DNA from: Clostridiales bacterium
GTDB lineage: Bacteria; Bacillota; Clostridia; Oscillospirales; Acutalibacteraceae
Direction: 5' to 3'
Assembly (NCBI GenBank): GCA_012524025.1
Contig: JAAYSC010000072.1
Coordinates: 1 to 43,955, forward strand
Length of the DNA stretch: 43,955 bases
Position numbers and translations under genes: made by a program. The number at the start of each line of letters is the position of its first letter. Position 1 is the first letter of the stretch. Of the stretch, positions 20,988-30,547 are shown piece by piece. The notes under the pieces were generated by a model, which saw nothing but the letters and a program-made list of their open reading frames with translations, was not told where the DNA came from and did not search any database.

Positions 20988-22601
20988 TTATTTTACGGAA
21001 GCATACATGAAGTATTTGTAGCCCAGCGGTGATGACCAAACGCCATCTAAATTATCGCTTATAAGGAAAATGTCAACATAGTAGTAAATTGGGCTGAGCA
21101 TCCACTCTTCAAAGATAAGATCTTCGGCCTCGTGCATCATCTTGTAGCGCTCTTCCGTATCTTCCGAAGCTTTAATCTTGGTAATGAGTTCGTCATATTC
21201 TGCATTTGACCATTGGGCGTCGTTGTTACCGCCGCCTGTAATCCACATGTCAAGGAAGGAGATGGGATCATTATAGTCACCCAGCCAGCCGTTGCGGGCA
21301 ATCTCATATTCACCGTTTTTGCGGGTATTTAGGAAGGTTCCCCACTCTTGTGAAACAAGTTCGATATTTACACCGATCTTCTTCCACATGTCTTGCAAGG
21401 CTTCACCGATTTGTTGATGGCCCGTGTCGGTATTGTAAAGGTATTCAAAGGTCGGGAGACCTTCGCCATCCGGGTAACCGGCTTCGACCAGAAGTTCTTT
21501 AGCCTTTTGCAAGTTAGCTTCATAGGCCTCTTTTGAAGGATCAAAGTAATTGCCGCCAACTTCACGGAATTCCTTGGTTGAGTCGGCATCGGTCAAGCCC
21601 GTAGCAACATAAGCCGCTGCAGCTTCTTGGCCTGCCTTGCCGATTTCAGTTACGATAAAGTCACGGTCAATGGCCAGTGTCAAAGCTTGACGAACTTTGG
21701 GGTTGTCAAGATGTTCTTTTTCAACATTGAAGGAAATGTAGTAGGTGCCCAGTTGGTCTTGAAGGTTAAATTCGTTCTTATCTCTCCAAGCGTCAATTTC
21801 ATCGTTGGGCATGGAATCGGCAAAGAGGATTTCATCTTGAGTGAAGGCATTGAGAATGGCCGAATCGTCATCCATAAGAACGAACTTGAGGTTTTTCATG
21901 CCCAGGCTGTCATAATCCCAATAGTTTTCGTTTTTGGTGTAAAGGATATGAGAGCCTTGCACCCATTCGGTCATTTTATAGGCACCGTTGCCTATGTAAG
22001 TTTCAACTTGGGTTGCCCATTTGTCACCGTTTGCCTCAATCAAGTCTTCGCGCACGGGTGAGAAGGTGGGGAAGGCACAAAGTTCAAGGAAATAGGGCAC
22101 GGCTGAAATAAGGTTTACTTCCAGAGTTTTGTCATCAAGGGCTTTTACATTGAGGACCTTGTCTTCGCTGTCATAACCGTCGACAACTTCAAACATGTAC
22201 TCATAGTCTGCGGCTGTTTCATCGGCTATTGCACGATTCCAAGAATAAACAAAGTCGGAAGCTGTAAGGGCTTCGCCGTCGCTCCACTTCAGGCCGTCAC
22301 GCAGGGTAAATGTATAGACTTTGCCATCTTCGGAAACAGAGTGAGATTCCGCTTGCCCGTAAATCGGAACCCCGTCTTTATCAAGGGTCATTAGGCCTTC
22401 AAAAGCATGAATAATCATGGTAGCACCGTCAACGGATGAGTTGAGGGCCGGGTCAATTGTGTCCGGGTCCGGGCCGACACAAACATTAAGTGTTTCTGCT
22501 GACAGGGGCGTCTTGTCGTCTTTATCGTCTTTACCGCATGCGGAAAGAGCAATAGCAACAACCATGAGTAACGCCAGAATAATCGCTAACCTTTTCTTCA
22601 T
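20988..22601 (-). CDS. oppA: Oligopeptide-type ABC transporter substrate-binding lipoprotein
   Basis: A 537-residue solute-binding protein of family 5 (SBP_bac_5), which delivers peptides, or in some members oligosaccharides, to an Opp/Dpp permease. The signal peptide ends at a lipobox with Cys22 (ALSAC), followed by a charged Lys/Asp linker. Family motifs include LNVCVGPDPDTIDPALN near the start, EGLMTLDKDG, YTFTLRDGLKWSDGEALTASDFVYSW and KVRQALTLAIDR. An ATG at 22616 overlaps the Shine-Dalgarno GGGAGGAAAG, so the ATG at 22601 is used. It is last in the operon, separated from oppF by about 98 bp containing a GC-rich inverted repeat (22657-22670). Such spacing is common where the binding protein is made in excess. 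The ligand cannot be predicted. Confidence 0.9.
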   Translation of the reverse strand: MKKRLAIILALLMVVAIALSACGKDDKDDKTPLSAETLNVCVGPDPDTIDPALNSSVDGATMIIHAFEGLMTLDKDGVPIYGQAESHSVSEDGKVYTFTLRDGLKWSDGEALTASDFVYSWNRAIADETAADYEYMFEVVDGYDSEDKVLNVKALDDKTLEVNLISAVPYFLELCAFPTFSPVREDLIEANGDKWATQVETYIGNGAYKMTEWVQGSHILYTKNENYWDYDSLGMKNLKFVLMDDDSAILNAFTQDEILFADSMPNDEIDAWRDKNEFNLQDQLGTYYISFNVEKEHLDNPKVRQALTLAIDRDFIVTEIGKAGQEAAAAYVATGLTDADSTKEFREVGGNYFDPSKEAYEANLQKAKELLVEAGYPDGEGLPTFEYLYNTDTGHQQIGEALQDMWKKIGVNIELVSQEWGTFLNTRKNGEYEIARNGWLGDYNDPISFLDMWITGGGNNDAQWSNAEYDELITKIKASEDTEERYKMMHEAEDLIFEEWMLSPIYYYVDIFLISDNLDGVWSSPLGYKYFMYASVK

Positions 22602-22699
22602 TTTCTTTCCTCCCATTTTTTAGTATGTTTTTATTCTTACATTATTGCCGCAGGCACTCACGGCCGAGAGACCTTGCGACATAAATGCCAAAAACCGTT

Positions 22700-23671
22700 T
22701 TATTCAACCATATCCAAGTTATGGCAGGCCACAAAATGGCCGGGACCGATTTCTTGAAGTTTGGGGTCTTGGGACTCACACCTTTGTGTGGCATAGCGGC
22801 AACGGGTTTTAAACCTGCAGCCGCTGGGCGGGTCAACCGGGCTTGGAACATCGCCTTCTAAAATAATCCGTTTACGCTGACGGCTCAACCTTGGGTCTGC
22901 AACCGGTATGGCAGAAATTAAAGACTTTGTGTAGGGGTGGGCACTGTGAAAAATAAGCTCATTGCTTTCTGCCAGTTCCACAATTTTACCCAGGTACATA
23001 ACACCTATCCTGTCACTTATGTGTTTTACAACACTCAAGTCGTGGGCAATGAAGAGGTAGGTAAGGCCCATGCTTTCTTGCAGTTCTTCAAACATGTTTA
23101 TAACCTGGGCCTGGATAGAAACATCCAAGGCAGAGATGGGTTCGTCGCAAACTATAAATTCAGGGTCAACCGCCAGAGCCCTGGCTATACCCACGCGTTG
23201 GCGTTGACCGCCCGAAAATTCGTGGGGATACCTGTTTGAGTGTTCGCTGTTGAGCCCCACTCGTTCGAGCAAGGATATAATTTTGTCGTTTCTTTCTTTT
23301 TTACCGGCAGCCAGCTTGTGAATGTCAATGGCTTCACCCACAATATCGCCCACGGTCATGCGGGGGTCCAGGCTGGCATAGGGGTCTTGGAAAACTATCT
23401 GCATCTTGCGCCTGTAGGGGAACATTTTGGCCTTGGTTATATCTTTACCGTCATAATATATTTTGCCCGATGTGGGGTCATAGAGCCTTAAGATGGTTCG
23501 GCCTATGGTGGTTTTACCGCAGCCGCTTTCCCCAACCAAGCCCAGGGTTTCACCCCTGTCTATGTGCAGGCTAATCCCGTCAACCGCTTTGACAAACTTG
23601 GGTTTAAAAGGGGAACCGCCTGCCCTGAAATACATTTTTAAGTCTCTTGTTTCAACTAATCTATCAGCCAT
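22700..23671 (-). CDS. oppF: Oligopeptide ABC transporter ATP-binding protein OppF
   Basis: A 323-residue ATPase of the Opp/Dpp importer, acting at the cytoplasmic face of OppBC together with OppD. It carries Walker A GLVGESGCGKTT, signature FSGGQRQRVGIARA, Walker B FIVCDEPISALD and switch HDLSVV. The C-terminal oligopeptide-transporter extension has a Cys pattern (GCRFKTRCRYATQRCESQDP) that in related proteins binds an iron-sulfur cluster. The start overlaps the oppD stop as TAATG. The sequence matches the OppF class (shorter N-terminus, RTILRLYDPTSG) better than OppD. Confidence 0.93.
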   Translation of the reverse strand: MADRLVETRDLKMYFRAGGSPFKPKFVKAVDGISLHIDRGETLGLVGESGCGKTTIGRTILRLYDPTSGKIYYDGKDITKAKMFPYRRKMQIVFQDPYASLDPRMTVGDIVGEAIDIHKLAAGKKERNDKIISLLERVGLNSEHSNRYPHEFSGGQRQRVGIARALAVDPEFIVCDEPISALDVSIQAQVINMFEELQESMGLTYLFIAHDLSVVKHISDRIGVMYLGKIVELAESNELIFHSAHPYTKSLISAIPVADPRLSRQRKRIILEGDVPSPVDPPSGCRFKTRCRYATQRCESQDPKLQEIGPGHFVACHNLDMVE

Positions 23672-24669
23672 TATACTATACCGCCTCGGTCAAACTCTTC
23701 TTTTTGAATCAGCCAACAAGCGCTGTAATGCTCTTGCCCCACCGGGTAATGGTCCGGCATTTGGTCCAAGCAAATTTTCATTGCCGCCTCACACCTGGGT
23801 GCAAATGGGCAACCCTTTGGGGGGTGGAGCATGTCAACCGGGGTGCCTTCTATGGCAAGCAATTTTTCATGGTCTTGGCTGTAAAGATTTGGAATGCTTT
23901 TTAGGAGCCCCTTGGTATACTCATGGCGCGGTTCATAAAAAATGTCATCAACATTGCCGTATTCCACAACCTTGCCGGCATACATGACCGCAATTTTTGA
24001 ACACATGTTGGCTACTATGCCCAGGTCATGGGTAATCATTATGATGGACATGTCGATTTTTTCTTTCAATTCCATCATAAGCTCCAATATTTGCGCTTGT
24101 ATGGTAACATCCAGGGCTGTGGTTGGTTCGTCCGCAATCAAAAGTTTGGGTTCACAAGCCAAGGCTATGGCTATCATAACCCTTTGGCGCATACCGCCCG
24201 AAAGCTCATGGGGGTATTGTTTCATGCGTTTTTGAGGCTCGTTTATACCAACCAACTCAAGTAATTCAACAGCCCTTTGACGGGCTTGTTTTCTGTTTTT
24301 GCCGGTATGTAGCAAAATAGACTCACAAATTTGATTGCCGATTGTGTAGACGGGGTTGAGGCTGGTCATGGGGTCTTGAAAAATCATGCCGATATCGTTA
24401 CCGCGAAGGTCTCGCATAGCCTTTTCCGGCATTTCATTTATGAGCTTGCCGTCAAACTCAATGCTACCCGCCACAATTTTACCGGGGTGGGCGGTCAAAC
24501 CCATGACCGAATAAGCAGTGACACTTTTGCCGCTGCCCGACTCACCGACTATACCCAACACTTGGCCTTTTTTGAGGTTTATAGACACATCGTTTAAGGC
24601 CTTGACCTCACCGACATTGGTAAAAAACGAAAGCCGCAGATTTTTAATTGAAAGCAAGTATTCACTCAT
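23671..24669 (-). CDS. oppD: Oligopeptide ABC transporter ATP-binding protein OppD
   Basis: A 332-residue ATPase, partner of OppF. It carries Walker A GIVGESGSGKS, signature LSGGMRQRVMIAIAL, Walker B LLIADEPTTALD and the switch ITHDLGIV. The C-terminal OppD/F extension contains GCPFAPRCEAAMKIC, the Cys-bearing motif typical of this subfamily. The start ATG follows GAGGTGA at three to four bases, and the gene lies 8 bp after oppC. Its stop shares a base with the oppF start, indicating translational coupling. Confidence 0.93.
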   Translation of the reverse strand: MSEYLLSIKNLRLSFFTNVGEVKALNDVSINLKKGQVLGIVGESGSGKSVTAYSVMGLTAHPGKIVAGSIEFDGKLINEMPEKAMRDLRGNDIGMIFQDPMTSLNPVYTIGNQICESILLHTGKNRKQARQRAVELLELVGINEPQKRMKQYPHELSGGMRQRVMIAIALACEPKLLIADEPTTALDVTIQAQILELMMELKEKIDMSIIMITHDLGIVANMCSKIAVMYAGKVVEYGNVDDIFYEPRHEYTKGLLKSIPNLYSQDHEKLLAIEGTPVDMLHPPKGCPFAPRCEAAMKICLDQMPDHYPVGQEHYSACWLIQKEEFDRGGIV

Positions 24670-24677
24670 AGGTCACC

Positions 24678-25733
24678 TCAATTCTTCAGTTTCGGATCAA
24701 AGGCGTCACGCAAGCCGTCACCGAAAAGATTGAAGGAAAGTATTATTATGCTGATCATCACAGCCGGTGCGAACAATCTGTAGGGGTAAGAGGTCAAACC
24801 GCCGATGGCGGAAGAGGCCATGGAACCCAAGCTGGGCATGGGGGCCGAAACACCTATACCTATAAAACTTAAAAAGCTTTCTGTAAAAATAGCGGAAGGG
24901 ATTTGCAAAGTGGTGGTTACAATCAGAGTACCTATGGCATTGGTCAAGAGGTGCTTGCCGATTATTCGGCTGTTCTTGGCACCCAGGGCCCGTGCGGCCG
25001 TGACAAATTCTTGCTCTTTTAAGGATAAAATCTGGCTGCGGACTATACGGGCCATACCAACCCAGTAGAGTAGGGAGAAAACAATAAAGATGCAGATAAG
25101 CCCGACACCTATAACATTAATCCAGGCAAAAAAGGGCACTGTGGCAGCAAGCTTTTGCAAGGGATATTTTAAGGTAACCATCAGTATTATTATTATTAAT
25201 ATGTCGGGTATGGCATAGATAATGTCTACAAATTGCATCATAACTATGTCAAGCTTACCGCCTACAAAGCCCGAAACAGCCCCGTAGGTTGAGCCAATGA
25301 GCAAGACCAAAAAACTGGCTATTATGCCGACAGACAGAGAAATACGGCTACCCATCATAAGCCTGACGGTGGTGTCGCGCCCTAAAGCATCTGTCCCCAA
25401 AATATGGGGGAATATTTTTTCGCCCTCTTCCTTGCGATTCAATTCCGCTTGCGAGTATTGCATGGGGGCCAAATTTTCACTGCCCCTGATTTGTTGTTCA
25501 TAAGAGTAAGGATAAAAGATCGGCATTATAAATGAAAAGATTAGGGTAAGCATTATAACAAACAAGCTGACCATGGCAATTTTGTTTTTTGCCAGCCTGC
25601 TAAACCCGTTGCGCCAAAAGCCGACGCTGTCACGCATTATGACCAAGCTCTGCTTTTCATCTTCCCTTGCGGGGATGAAGTCGGACACATCAAGCTGAAG
25701 GCTCAATTTATTGGGTTTTCGATTCATGTCCAT
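24678..25733 (-). CDS. oppC: Oligopeptide ABC transporter permease OppC
   Basis: A 351-residue inner-membrane permease. After a cytoplasmic N-terminus of about 45 residues there is a first helix (IAMVSLFVIMLTLIFSFIMPIFY), a periplasmic-type loop with HILGTDALGRDTTVRLMMGSRISL (the OppC N-terminal-domain hallmark), and five further helices. The ATPase-coupling EAA loop is seen as EFVTAARALGAKNSRIIGKHLL. It pairs with OppB, whose gene precedes it by 15 bp. The Shine-Dalgarno is GGGGGTGGA. A longer than usual stretch (about residues 75-110) separates helix 1 from the GTDALGRD motif. Confidence 0.92.
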   Translation of the reverse strand: MDMNRKPNKLSLQLDVSDFIPAREDEKQSLVIMRDSVGFWRNGFSRLAKNKIAMVSLFVIMLTLIFSFIMPIFYPYSYEQQIRGSENLAPMQYSQAELNRKEEGEKIFPHILGTDALGRDTTVRLMMGSRISLSVGIIASFLVLLIGSTYGAVSGFVGGKLDIVMMQFVDIIYAIPDILIIIILMVTLKYPLQKLAATVPFFAWINVIGVGLICIFIVFSLLYWVGMARIVRSQILSLKEQEFVTAARALGAKNSRIIGKHLLTNAIGTLIVTTTLQIPSAIFTESFLSFIGIGVSAPMPSLGSMASSAIGGLTSYPYRLFAPAVMISIIILSFNLFGDGLRDAFDPKLKN

Positions 25734-25748
25734 TTCAATCCACCCCCA

Positions 25749-26666
25749 TCAGTTATAAGAAATCCTTGGGTCAACAAGCTTATAGACTATATCAACCACC
25801 AGATTCATTATTATAATCAAGGTTGCCAAGAATATGGTTGTGCCCATTATCATGGTATAGTCCCTGTTTAAAATCGAACTTATGAAAAAGTTGCCCAGGC
25901 CCGGCACGGTAAAAATACGCTCAACAACAAAGCTGCCCGTTAGGGTGTAGGCCAAAAGGGGCCCCAGATAGGTTACAACCGGCAAGATTGCATTGCGCAA
26001 GGCGTGCTTAAACAAGACCTTGTACATGGGCAAGCCCTTGGCCTTGGCTGTTCTGATATAGTCTTGGCCCAAAACTTCAAGCATGCTTGAACGCGTCAGG
26101 CGGGAAATGTAGGCAGTGGGGTAGAAGGCCAAGCTCATTACGGGCATAATATAGTGCTTCCAGGTTGTCAGGCCGTAAGTCGGCAAAAGGTCTAACTTTA
26201 CACTGAATATCATCATCAAAACAGTTGACACAACAAAGCTTGGCACAGCAATACCCGTGGTAGAAATCAAGAGTATTAGGCTGTCCGGCCATTTGCCTCT
26301 GTTTAGTGCCGCAAATGAACCCAGGGGAACGCCCAAAATAACAGCCAACAAAATCGAAAGGCCGCCCACTCGCGCCGAAACTTTGAAGCCTGTTTTAATA
26401 ATGTCGTCTACCTCGCGGCCGCGTTGTTTTATGGAAGGCCCCATATCACCTTTGAGCAGCTTGGCGAAATAGTTTTTGTATTGGATGCTCAAGGGTTGGT
26501 CTAAACCGTATTTTTCATTGAGCGCCTTTAAGGTTGCCTCGGACGGGGATTTTTCTGCCAAAAAAGGCCCACCGGGCACCATATGCATAAGCAAAAATGT
26601 GGCGCTCGCGACAAGCCATAAAGTCACAAGTGATACTAAAATTTTTTTAAGCAGATATCTGGCCAA
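25749..26666 (-). CDS. oppB: Oligopeptide ABC transporter permease OppB
   Basis: A 305-residue inner-membrane permease, first gene of the operon. Typical OppB features are the N-terminal helix LLKKILVSLVTLWLVASATFLLMHMVPGGPF, the loop LNEKYGLDQPLSIQY, and the EAA coupling loop DYIRTAKAKGLPMYKVLFKHALRN; six membrane helices are visible. Upstream in-frame codons exist (TTG at 26681, GTG at 26675), but the Shine-Dalgarno GGGAG covers them. The TTG at 26666, eight bases downstream, gives the standard N-terminus MARYLLKK. Its promoter lies at 26752-26780, leaving a leader of about 80 nt. Confidence 0.9.
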   Translation of the reverse strand: MARYLLKKILVSLVTLWLVASATFLLMHMVPGGPFLAEKSPSEATLKALNEKYGLDQPLSIQYKNYFAKLLKGDMGPSIKQRGREVDDIIKTGFKVSARVGGLSILLAVILGVPLGSFAALNRGKWPDSLILLISTTGIAVPSFVVSTVLMMIFSVKLDLLPTYGLTTWKHYIMPVMSLAFYPTAYISRLTRSSMLEVLGQDYIRTAKAKGLPMYKVLFKHALRNAILPVVTYLGPLLAYTLTGSFVVERIFTVPGLGNFFISSILNRDYTMIMGTTIFLATLIIIMNLVVDIVYKLVDPRISYN

Positions 26667-26751
26667 AAACTTCACTCCCAAACGATGAGTGGTAGGCAGT
26701 GCGGCCCCTTATTGAGCACAATGCACAGCAGACCATTCTAACATACTCTGC

Positions 26752-26780
26752 ATTATATACGATTTTCACAGTCATATCAA
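26752..26780 (-). promoter_or_regulatory. Promoter of the opp operon
   Basis: On the minus strand TTGATA (26780-26775), 17-bp spacer and perfect TATAAT (26757-26752). It stands between the aspS terminator and oppB. Confidence 0.72.
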
Positions 26781-26793
26781 GTAGACCAAGATC

Positions 26794-26843
26794 AAAAAAG
26801 GGCACTCCTTATGGTTTGAATTTGCATTATGGGCACCCTTTTT
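26794..26843 (-). terminator. Terminator after aspS
   Basis: On the minus strand AAAAAGGG (26843-26836) pairs with CCCTTTTT near 26802-26795. The stem extends inward with wobble pairs and a bulge, and ends in a T run. It lies 9 bp after the aspS stop. Confidence 0.65.
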
Positions 26844-26852
26844 GTATTATTA

Positions 26853-28646
26853 TTAATTTTTGGTTTGGCCGGGATTAAACTTTAGACCGAGTTCTTCAAG
26901 TTGTTCCTCATCTATAGCGGCCGGGCATTGGGTCATTGGTTCCGAAGCATTTTGAATTTTCGGATAAGCCACAACATCACGCAGGCTCTCGCAACCCAAC
27001 ATTTGCATTATCAGCCTGTCCAAACCTATACCCATGCCGCCGTGGGGCGGAGCGCCGTATTTGAAGGCCTCAAGCAGGTAGCCAAACTTTGATTGAGCCT
27101 CTTCATCACTGAACCCCAGAAGGTCAAACATGCGTTTTTGCAGCTCCGAGTCGGTTATTCTGATGGAACCGCTGCTAAGCTCAATGCCGTTTAAAACCAG
27201 GTCATAGGCCTTGGCCCTTACATTTGCCTTGTCTGTTTCAAGGTAGTCCAAACATTCATCCATGGGGGCGGTAAAGGGGTGGTGCATGGCTACAAATTGT
27301 TCTTCGTCATCGTCCCATTCAAAGAAGGGGAATTCTGTAACCCAAATGAATTTATATTCAGTTTCATCCAAGAGACCAAGTTGTTTGGCAAGCAGGGGCC
27401 GCAAGGAGCCCAAGGTGGAATAAACCAATGATTTTTTCAAATCGCCTACGATTAAAACGACATCACCGGCCCCGGCATCGGCAGTAGCCAAAATAGCCTC
27501 CATTTCCTCTTCTGTCATAAATTTGGAAAAAGAAGAGGTTTGATTGCCTTGCGGGTCTATTCTGACCCAGGCCAAACCCTTGGCCCCGATGCCTTTGACA
27601 AATTCCGTAAGTTTGTCAATCTCTTTTCTTGTCAGGTCGGCAAAGGCGCCCTTGGCGGTAATGCCCTGCACGCTTCCGCCGCTTTTAATCGTGTTGGCAA
27701 AAACACCGAAGCCGCAATCTTTGACAAGGTCGCTCAAGTCATAAAGTTCCATGGCAAAGCGGGTGTCGGGCTTGTCGGACCCGAAACGCCGCATAACTTG
27801 TGCGTGAGTCAGGCGCTCAAAGGGCAATTCAAGCTCAAGGCCGATAGCATCTTTAAAGACCCTTTGCATATAACCCTCAACCAAATTTAAAACATCGTCA
27901 ATGTCAACAAATGACATTTCCAGGTCAACCTGGGTGAACTCGGGTTGACGGTCGGCTCGCAAGTCTTCATCGCGAAAACAACGGGCAATTTGCATATATC
28001 TGTCAAAACCCGCCACCATTGAAAGCTGCTTATATAGCTGTGGGGACTGGGGCAGTGCGTAAAAACTGCCCTTATGAATACGGCTGGGTACCAAGAAGTC
28101 GCGCGCCCCTTCCGGCGTTGAACGGATAAGGATGGGGGTTTCTATTTCGATAAAGCCGTTTTCGTCAAAATAATCACGGGTGATCTTGCTGATTTTATGG
28201 CGCATGATAATATTTTTTTGCAAATCCGGGCGGCGTAAATCCAGGTAGCGGTGCTTGAGGCGAATCAGCTCTGAAGTTTGGCTGTCTTCACTTATCTCAA
28301 AAGGCGGCGTTTCGCTTTGGGCTAAAATTTTGAGTTCTTCAACCTCTACTTCTATATCGCCCGTGGGGATCTCTTTATTTTTTGAAGAGCGCTCACGGAC
28401 AAGCCCCGTGGCCATAAGCACATACTCATGGCGAACCTTGGCCGCCTTTTCAAAAACACCCTTGGCGGTGCTTTCATCAAAAGCCAGCTGAATTATCCCT
28501 TGGCGATCACGCAAGTCCACAAAAATCAAGGAACCTAAATCACGGCTGCGTTGCACCCATCCGGCAAGGGTTACCTTTTTGCCTATATCGCTTGAGCGCA
28601 AATCACCGCAATAATGTGTCCTTTTGGCACCGGCCATCAAATCCAT
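26853..28646 (-). CDS. aspS: Aspartyl-tRNA synthetase
   Basis: A 597-residue class IIb synthetase that charges tRNA-Asp with aspartate. The N-terminal OB-fold anticodon-binding domain ([30 protein letters not shown]) is followed by the class II catalytic core. Motif 2 reads [23 protein letters not shown] and motif 3 [12 protein letters not shown]. Between them lies the bacterial GAD insertion domain, so this is the bacterial type of AspRS. Whether it is discriminating or also charges tRNA-Asn cannot be told from what I see. It is the last gene of the gyrase-synthetase block, 74 bp after hisS, with a hairpin in the gap. The Shine-Dalgarno is GGAAGG. No T-box leader is present. Confidence 0.95.
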   Translation of the reverse strand: MDLMAGAKRTHYCGDLRSSDIGKKVTLAGWVQRSRDLGSLIFVDLRDRQGIIQLAFDESTAKGVFEKAAKVRHEYVLMATGLVRERSSKNKEIPTGDIEVEVEELKILAQSETPPFEISEDSQTSELIRLKHRYLDLRRPDLQKNIIMRHKISKITRDYFDENGFIEIETPILIRSTPEGARDFLVPSRIHKGSFYALPQSPQLYKQLSMVAGFDRYMQIARCFRDEDLRADRQPEFTQVDLEMSFVDIDDVLNLVEGYMQRVFKDAIGLELELPFERLTHAQVMRRFGSDKPDTRFAMELYDLSDLVKDCGFGVFANTIKSGGSVQGITAKGAFADLTRKEIDKLTEFVKGIGAKGLAWVRIDPQGNQTSSFSKFMTEEEMEAILATADAGAGDVVLIVGDLKKSLVYSTLGSLRPLLAKQLGLLDETEYKFIWVTEFPFFEWDDDEEQFVAMHHPFTAPMDECLDYLETDKANVRAKAYDLVLNGIELSSGSIRITDSELQKRMFDLLGFSDEEAQSKFGYLLEAFKYGAPPHGGMGIGLDRLIMQMLGCESLRDVVAYPKIQNASEPMTQCPAAIDEEQLEELGLKFNPGQTKN

Positions 28647-28671
28647 AGTTAACCTTCCTTCCGCTATTAAA

Positions 28672-28713
28672 AGAAGGCCGGCGGCTCCCTAAAATTAAAA
28701 AGCCGGGCCTTCT
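28672..28713 (-). terminator. Terminator-like hairpin between hisS and aspS
   Basis: On the minus strand AGAAGGCC (28713-28706) pairs with GGCCTTCT (28679-28672), extended inward by CGGCT/AGCCG with a two-base bulge and followed by only four T. It may attenuate rather than end transcription before aspS, since no clear promoter follows. Confidence 0.5.
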
Positions 28714-28720
28714 AAATCTT

Positions 28721-30037
28721 TTAATTGTCAAAAAGCGAAGCTTCCACAGCTTGGCTTAAAGATTCTGTGGCATCTTTTGCTCGCAGGGTCATAAAAGAGT
28801 CCACAAACTTGTCTAACTCTATTACCTGTGTTTGGCCGCTTTGCATGTTTCGCAAGCCGGCTTGACCTTTTTCCAATTCGTCATCGCCGATAACAACCGT
28901 GTAAAGAGCTGAAATTCTGTTGGCATGTTTCATTTGGGCCTTGACCGAACGCCCCATAAGATCAAAGTCAACCACAAGGCCGGCGGCTCGCATTTCATTG
29001 GCAAGCACGGCTGCCAAGTTATGGGCATTTTCACCGTGGGTTACAATAAAAAGCTCACAAGCCGTAGCGGGCGGCAAGGCAACCTTTTGCGCTTCAAGCA
29101 AGAGCAAAATTCTTTCTATCCCCATGGCAAAACCCAGTGCCGGCATTTGGGGGCCGCCCATTTCTTCAACCAAGCCGTCATAACGCCCACCGCCGCAAAG
29201 CGTGCCTTGGGCACCTATTTCGTCTGATATAAACTCAAAAACCGTGCGGCTGTAATAGTCCAAACCGCGAACTATTCCGGCATTTATAATATAAGCTATA
29301 CCCAGGTCATCCAAGCCTTGCTTGAGCCCTTCAAAGTGTTCAAGGCATTCTGAGCAAAGGCTGTCCATCATAAGGGGGGCTGCCTGGGCTATAGCCGAAC
29401 AAACCGGGCTTTTGCAGTCTAATATCCTCATGGGATTTCGTTCTAACCTGCCTTGGCATGTCTTACACAAGTCGTCTCTTTTGGACTTAAAATAGTCGGC
29501 CAATTTTTCATGGTAGGCCGGCCTGCAAGAGGGGCAACCTATGGAATTGAGTTCCAACCTTATGCCTTTTAAGCCAATAAAATCAAAAATTTCAGAAGCC
29601 AAGGCTATAACTTCGGCATCGGCCGTGGGGCCGACGGGGCCGAAACATTCCACCCCGAATTGATGAAATTCCCGCAGGCGGCCCGCCTGGGGTTTTTCAT
29701 AACGGTAGCAAGATGTGATATATGAAACCTTTTGAGGCAAGGCTTCATTGTAAAGGCTGTGTTCCAAAAAAGCCCTCACCGCACCCGCAGTGCCTTCCGG
29801 CCTCAAGGTAATGGAGCGGCCGCCCTTGTCTTCAAATGTGTACATTTCTTTTTGGACAACATCGGTGGTGTCACCGACAGAACGGGTAAAAAGTTCCGTA
29901 TGTTCAAAAACGGGGGTGCGTATCTCTTTAAAACCGAAGCAGCGCGCTATTTCCAGCATCGCCGCTTCAATAAATTGGTTGACATGAACTTTTTCGGGCA
30001 GGACATCCTGCGTGCCTCTGACTGCTTTGGTAAGCAT
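28721..30037 (-). CDS. hisS: Histidyl-tRNA synthetase
   Basis: A 438-residue class IIa synthetase that charges tRNA-His. The N-terminus (RGTQDVLPEK) and class II motif 1 region precede motif 2 (CYRYEKPQAGRLREFHQFGVECFG). The histidine-specific motif is RGLDYYSRTVFEF, and LGFAMGIERILLLL is motif 3. A C-terminal anticodon-binding domain (LFIVTHGENAHNLAAVLANEMRAAG) completes it; length is normal for the family. It starts 14 bp after mgsA, with AGAGG as Shine-Dalgarno. The central insertion contains four cysteines (CKTCQG, CSECLEH) of unknown importance. Confidence 0.95.
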   Translation of the reverse strand: MLTKAVRGTQDVLPEKVHVNQFIEAAMLEIARCFGFKEIRTPVFEHTELFTRSVGDTTDVVQKEMYTFEDKGGRSITLRPEGTAGAVRAFLEHSLYNEALPQKVSYITSCYRYEKPQAGRLREFHQFGVECFGPVGPTADAEVIALASEIFDFIGLKGIRLELNSIGCPSCRPAYHEKLADYFKSKRDDLCKTCQGRLERNPMRILDCKSPVCSAIAQAAPLMMDSLCSECLEHFEGLKQGLDDLGIAYIINAGIVRGLDYYSRTVFEFISDEIGAQGTLCGGGRYDGLVEEMGGPQMPALGFAMGIERILLLLEAQKVALPPATACELFIVTHGENAHNLAAVLANEMRAAGLVVDFDLMGRSVKAQMKHANRISALYTVVIGDDELEKGQAGLRNMQSGQTQVIELDKFVDSFMTLRAKDATESLSQAVEASLFDN

Positions 30038-30051
30038 AAATCAAACCTCTT

Positions 30052-30453
30052 TTATTTGGGATTAACGATATCGCGCCAGTCCAAGTCGCCGCGTTCCAAG
30101 CTGTGTATGAGGGCTTCTGCCGTGGCTATATTGGTGGCAACGGGAACATTGTAGACATCACAAAGCCTGAGCAAGTTGGCCTCATTGGGCTCGTGAGGCT
30201 CGGGCCCGTTTGGGTCACGGAACATGAGCAGTAAATCAATTTCATTATAGCCGATTCGGGCGGCGATTTGCTCGTCACCGCCTTGGGCACCGCTTAAGAA
30301 ATACTGAATTTCAAGCCCGGTTGCTTCACTGACCAATTTGCCGGTAGTCCCCGTGGCATAAACGGTGTGCCTGCTTAATATGCCGCAGTAGGCTATGCAA
30401 AATTGGGTCATCAATTCTTTTTTTGAGTCATGTGCCATTATAGCAATATTCAT
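30052..30453 (-). CDS. mgsA: Methylglyoxal synthase
   Basis: A 133-residue cytoplasmic enzyme that turns dihydroxyacetone phosphate into methylglyoxal and phosphate, a bypass of lower glycolysis used when phosphate is short or sugar phosphates pile up. Family residues are present: AHDSKKEL (His8), GTTG for phosphate binding, SGAQGGDEQI with catalytic Asp60, FRDP (Asp80) and PEPHEPN (His87). Length is typical. It sits between gyrA and hisS on the same strand. The Shine-Dalgarno GAGGAGG is strong. A weak promoter may lie at 30490-30518, but cotranscription with gyrA is also possible. Confidence 0.95.
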   Translation of the reverse strand: MNIAIMAHDSKKELMTQFCIAYCGILSRHTVYATGTTGKLVSEATGLEIQYFLSGAQGGDEQIAARIGYNEIDLLLMFRDPNGPEPHEPNEANLLRLCDVYNVPVATNIATAEALIHSLERGDLDWRDIVNPK

Positions 30454-30489
30454 CCTTAAGCCTCCTCACAGCTTTACATCCTGAACACC

Positions 30490-30518
30490 ATATTAACAGA
30501 AAAGTTTTTTCTTGGCAA
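30490..30518 (-). promoter_or_regulatory. Possible promoter of mgsA-hisS-aspS
   Basis: On the minus strand TTGCCA (30518-30513), 17-bp spacer and TAATAT (30495-30490). The -10 is a poor match, so this is tentative. The spacer holds a small inverted repeat, AGAAAA-aac-TTTTCT. Confidence 0.3.
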
Positions 30519-30547
30519 CAGCACTAAAATAAATATTTGTAAGTGCC

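Noticed and set aside
22657-22670. GC-rich inverted repeat between oppF and oppA as a terminator
   Set aside because: No T run follows and the gene order argues for cotranscription; at most it is a stabilising or attenuating mRNA structure.
23493-23987. Plus-strand open frame of 164 codons
   Set aside because: Antisense to oppF and oppD, both fully supported; no family motif and no ribosome binding site.
28647-30060. T-box leader in front of hisS or aspS, or in front of serC
   Set aside because: The gaps before hisS (14 bp) and aspS (74 bp) are too short, and the serC leader (about 65 nt) shows no T-box sequence or specifier stem.
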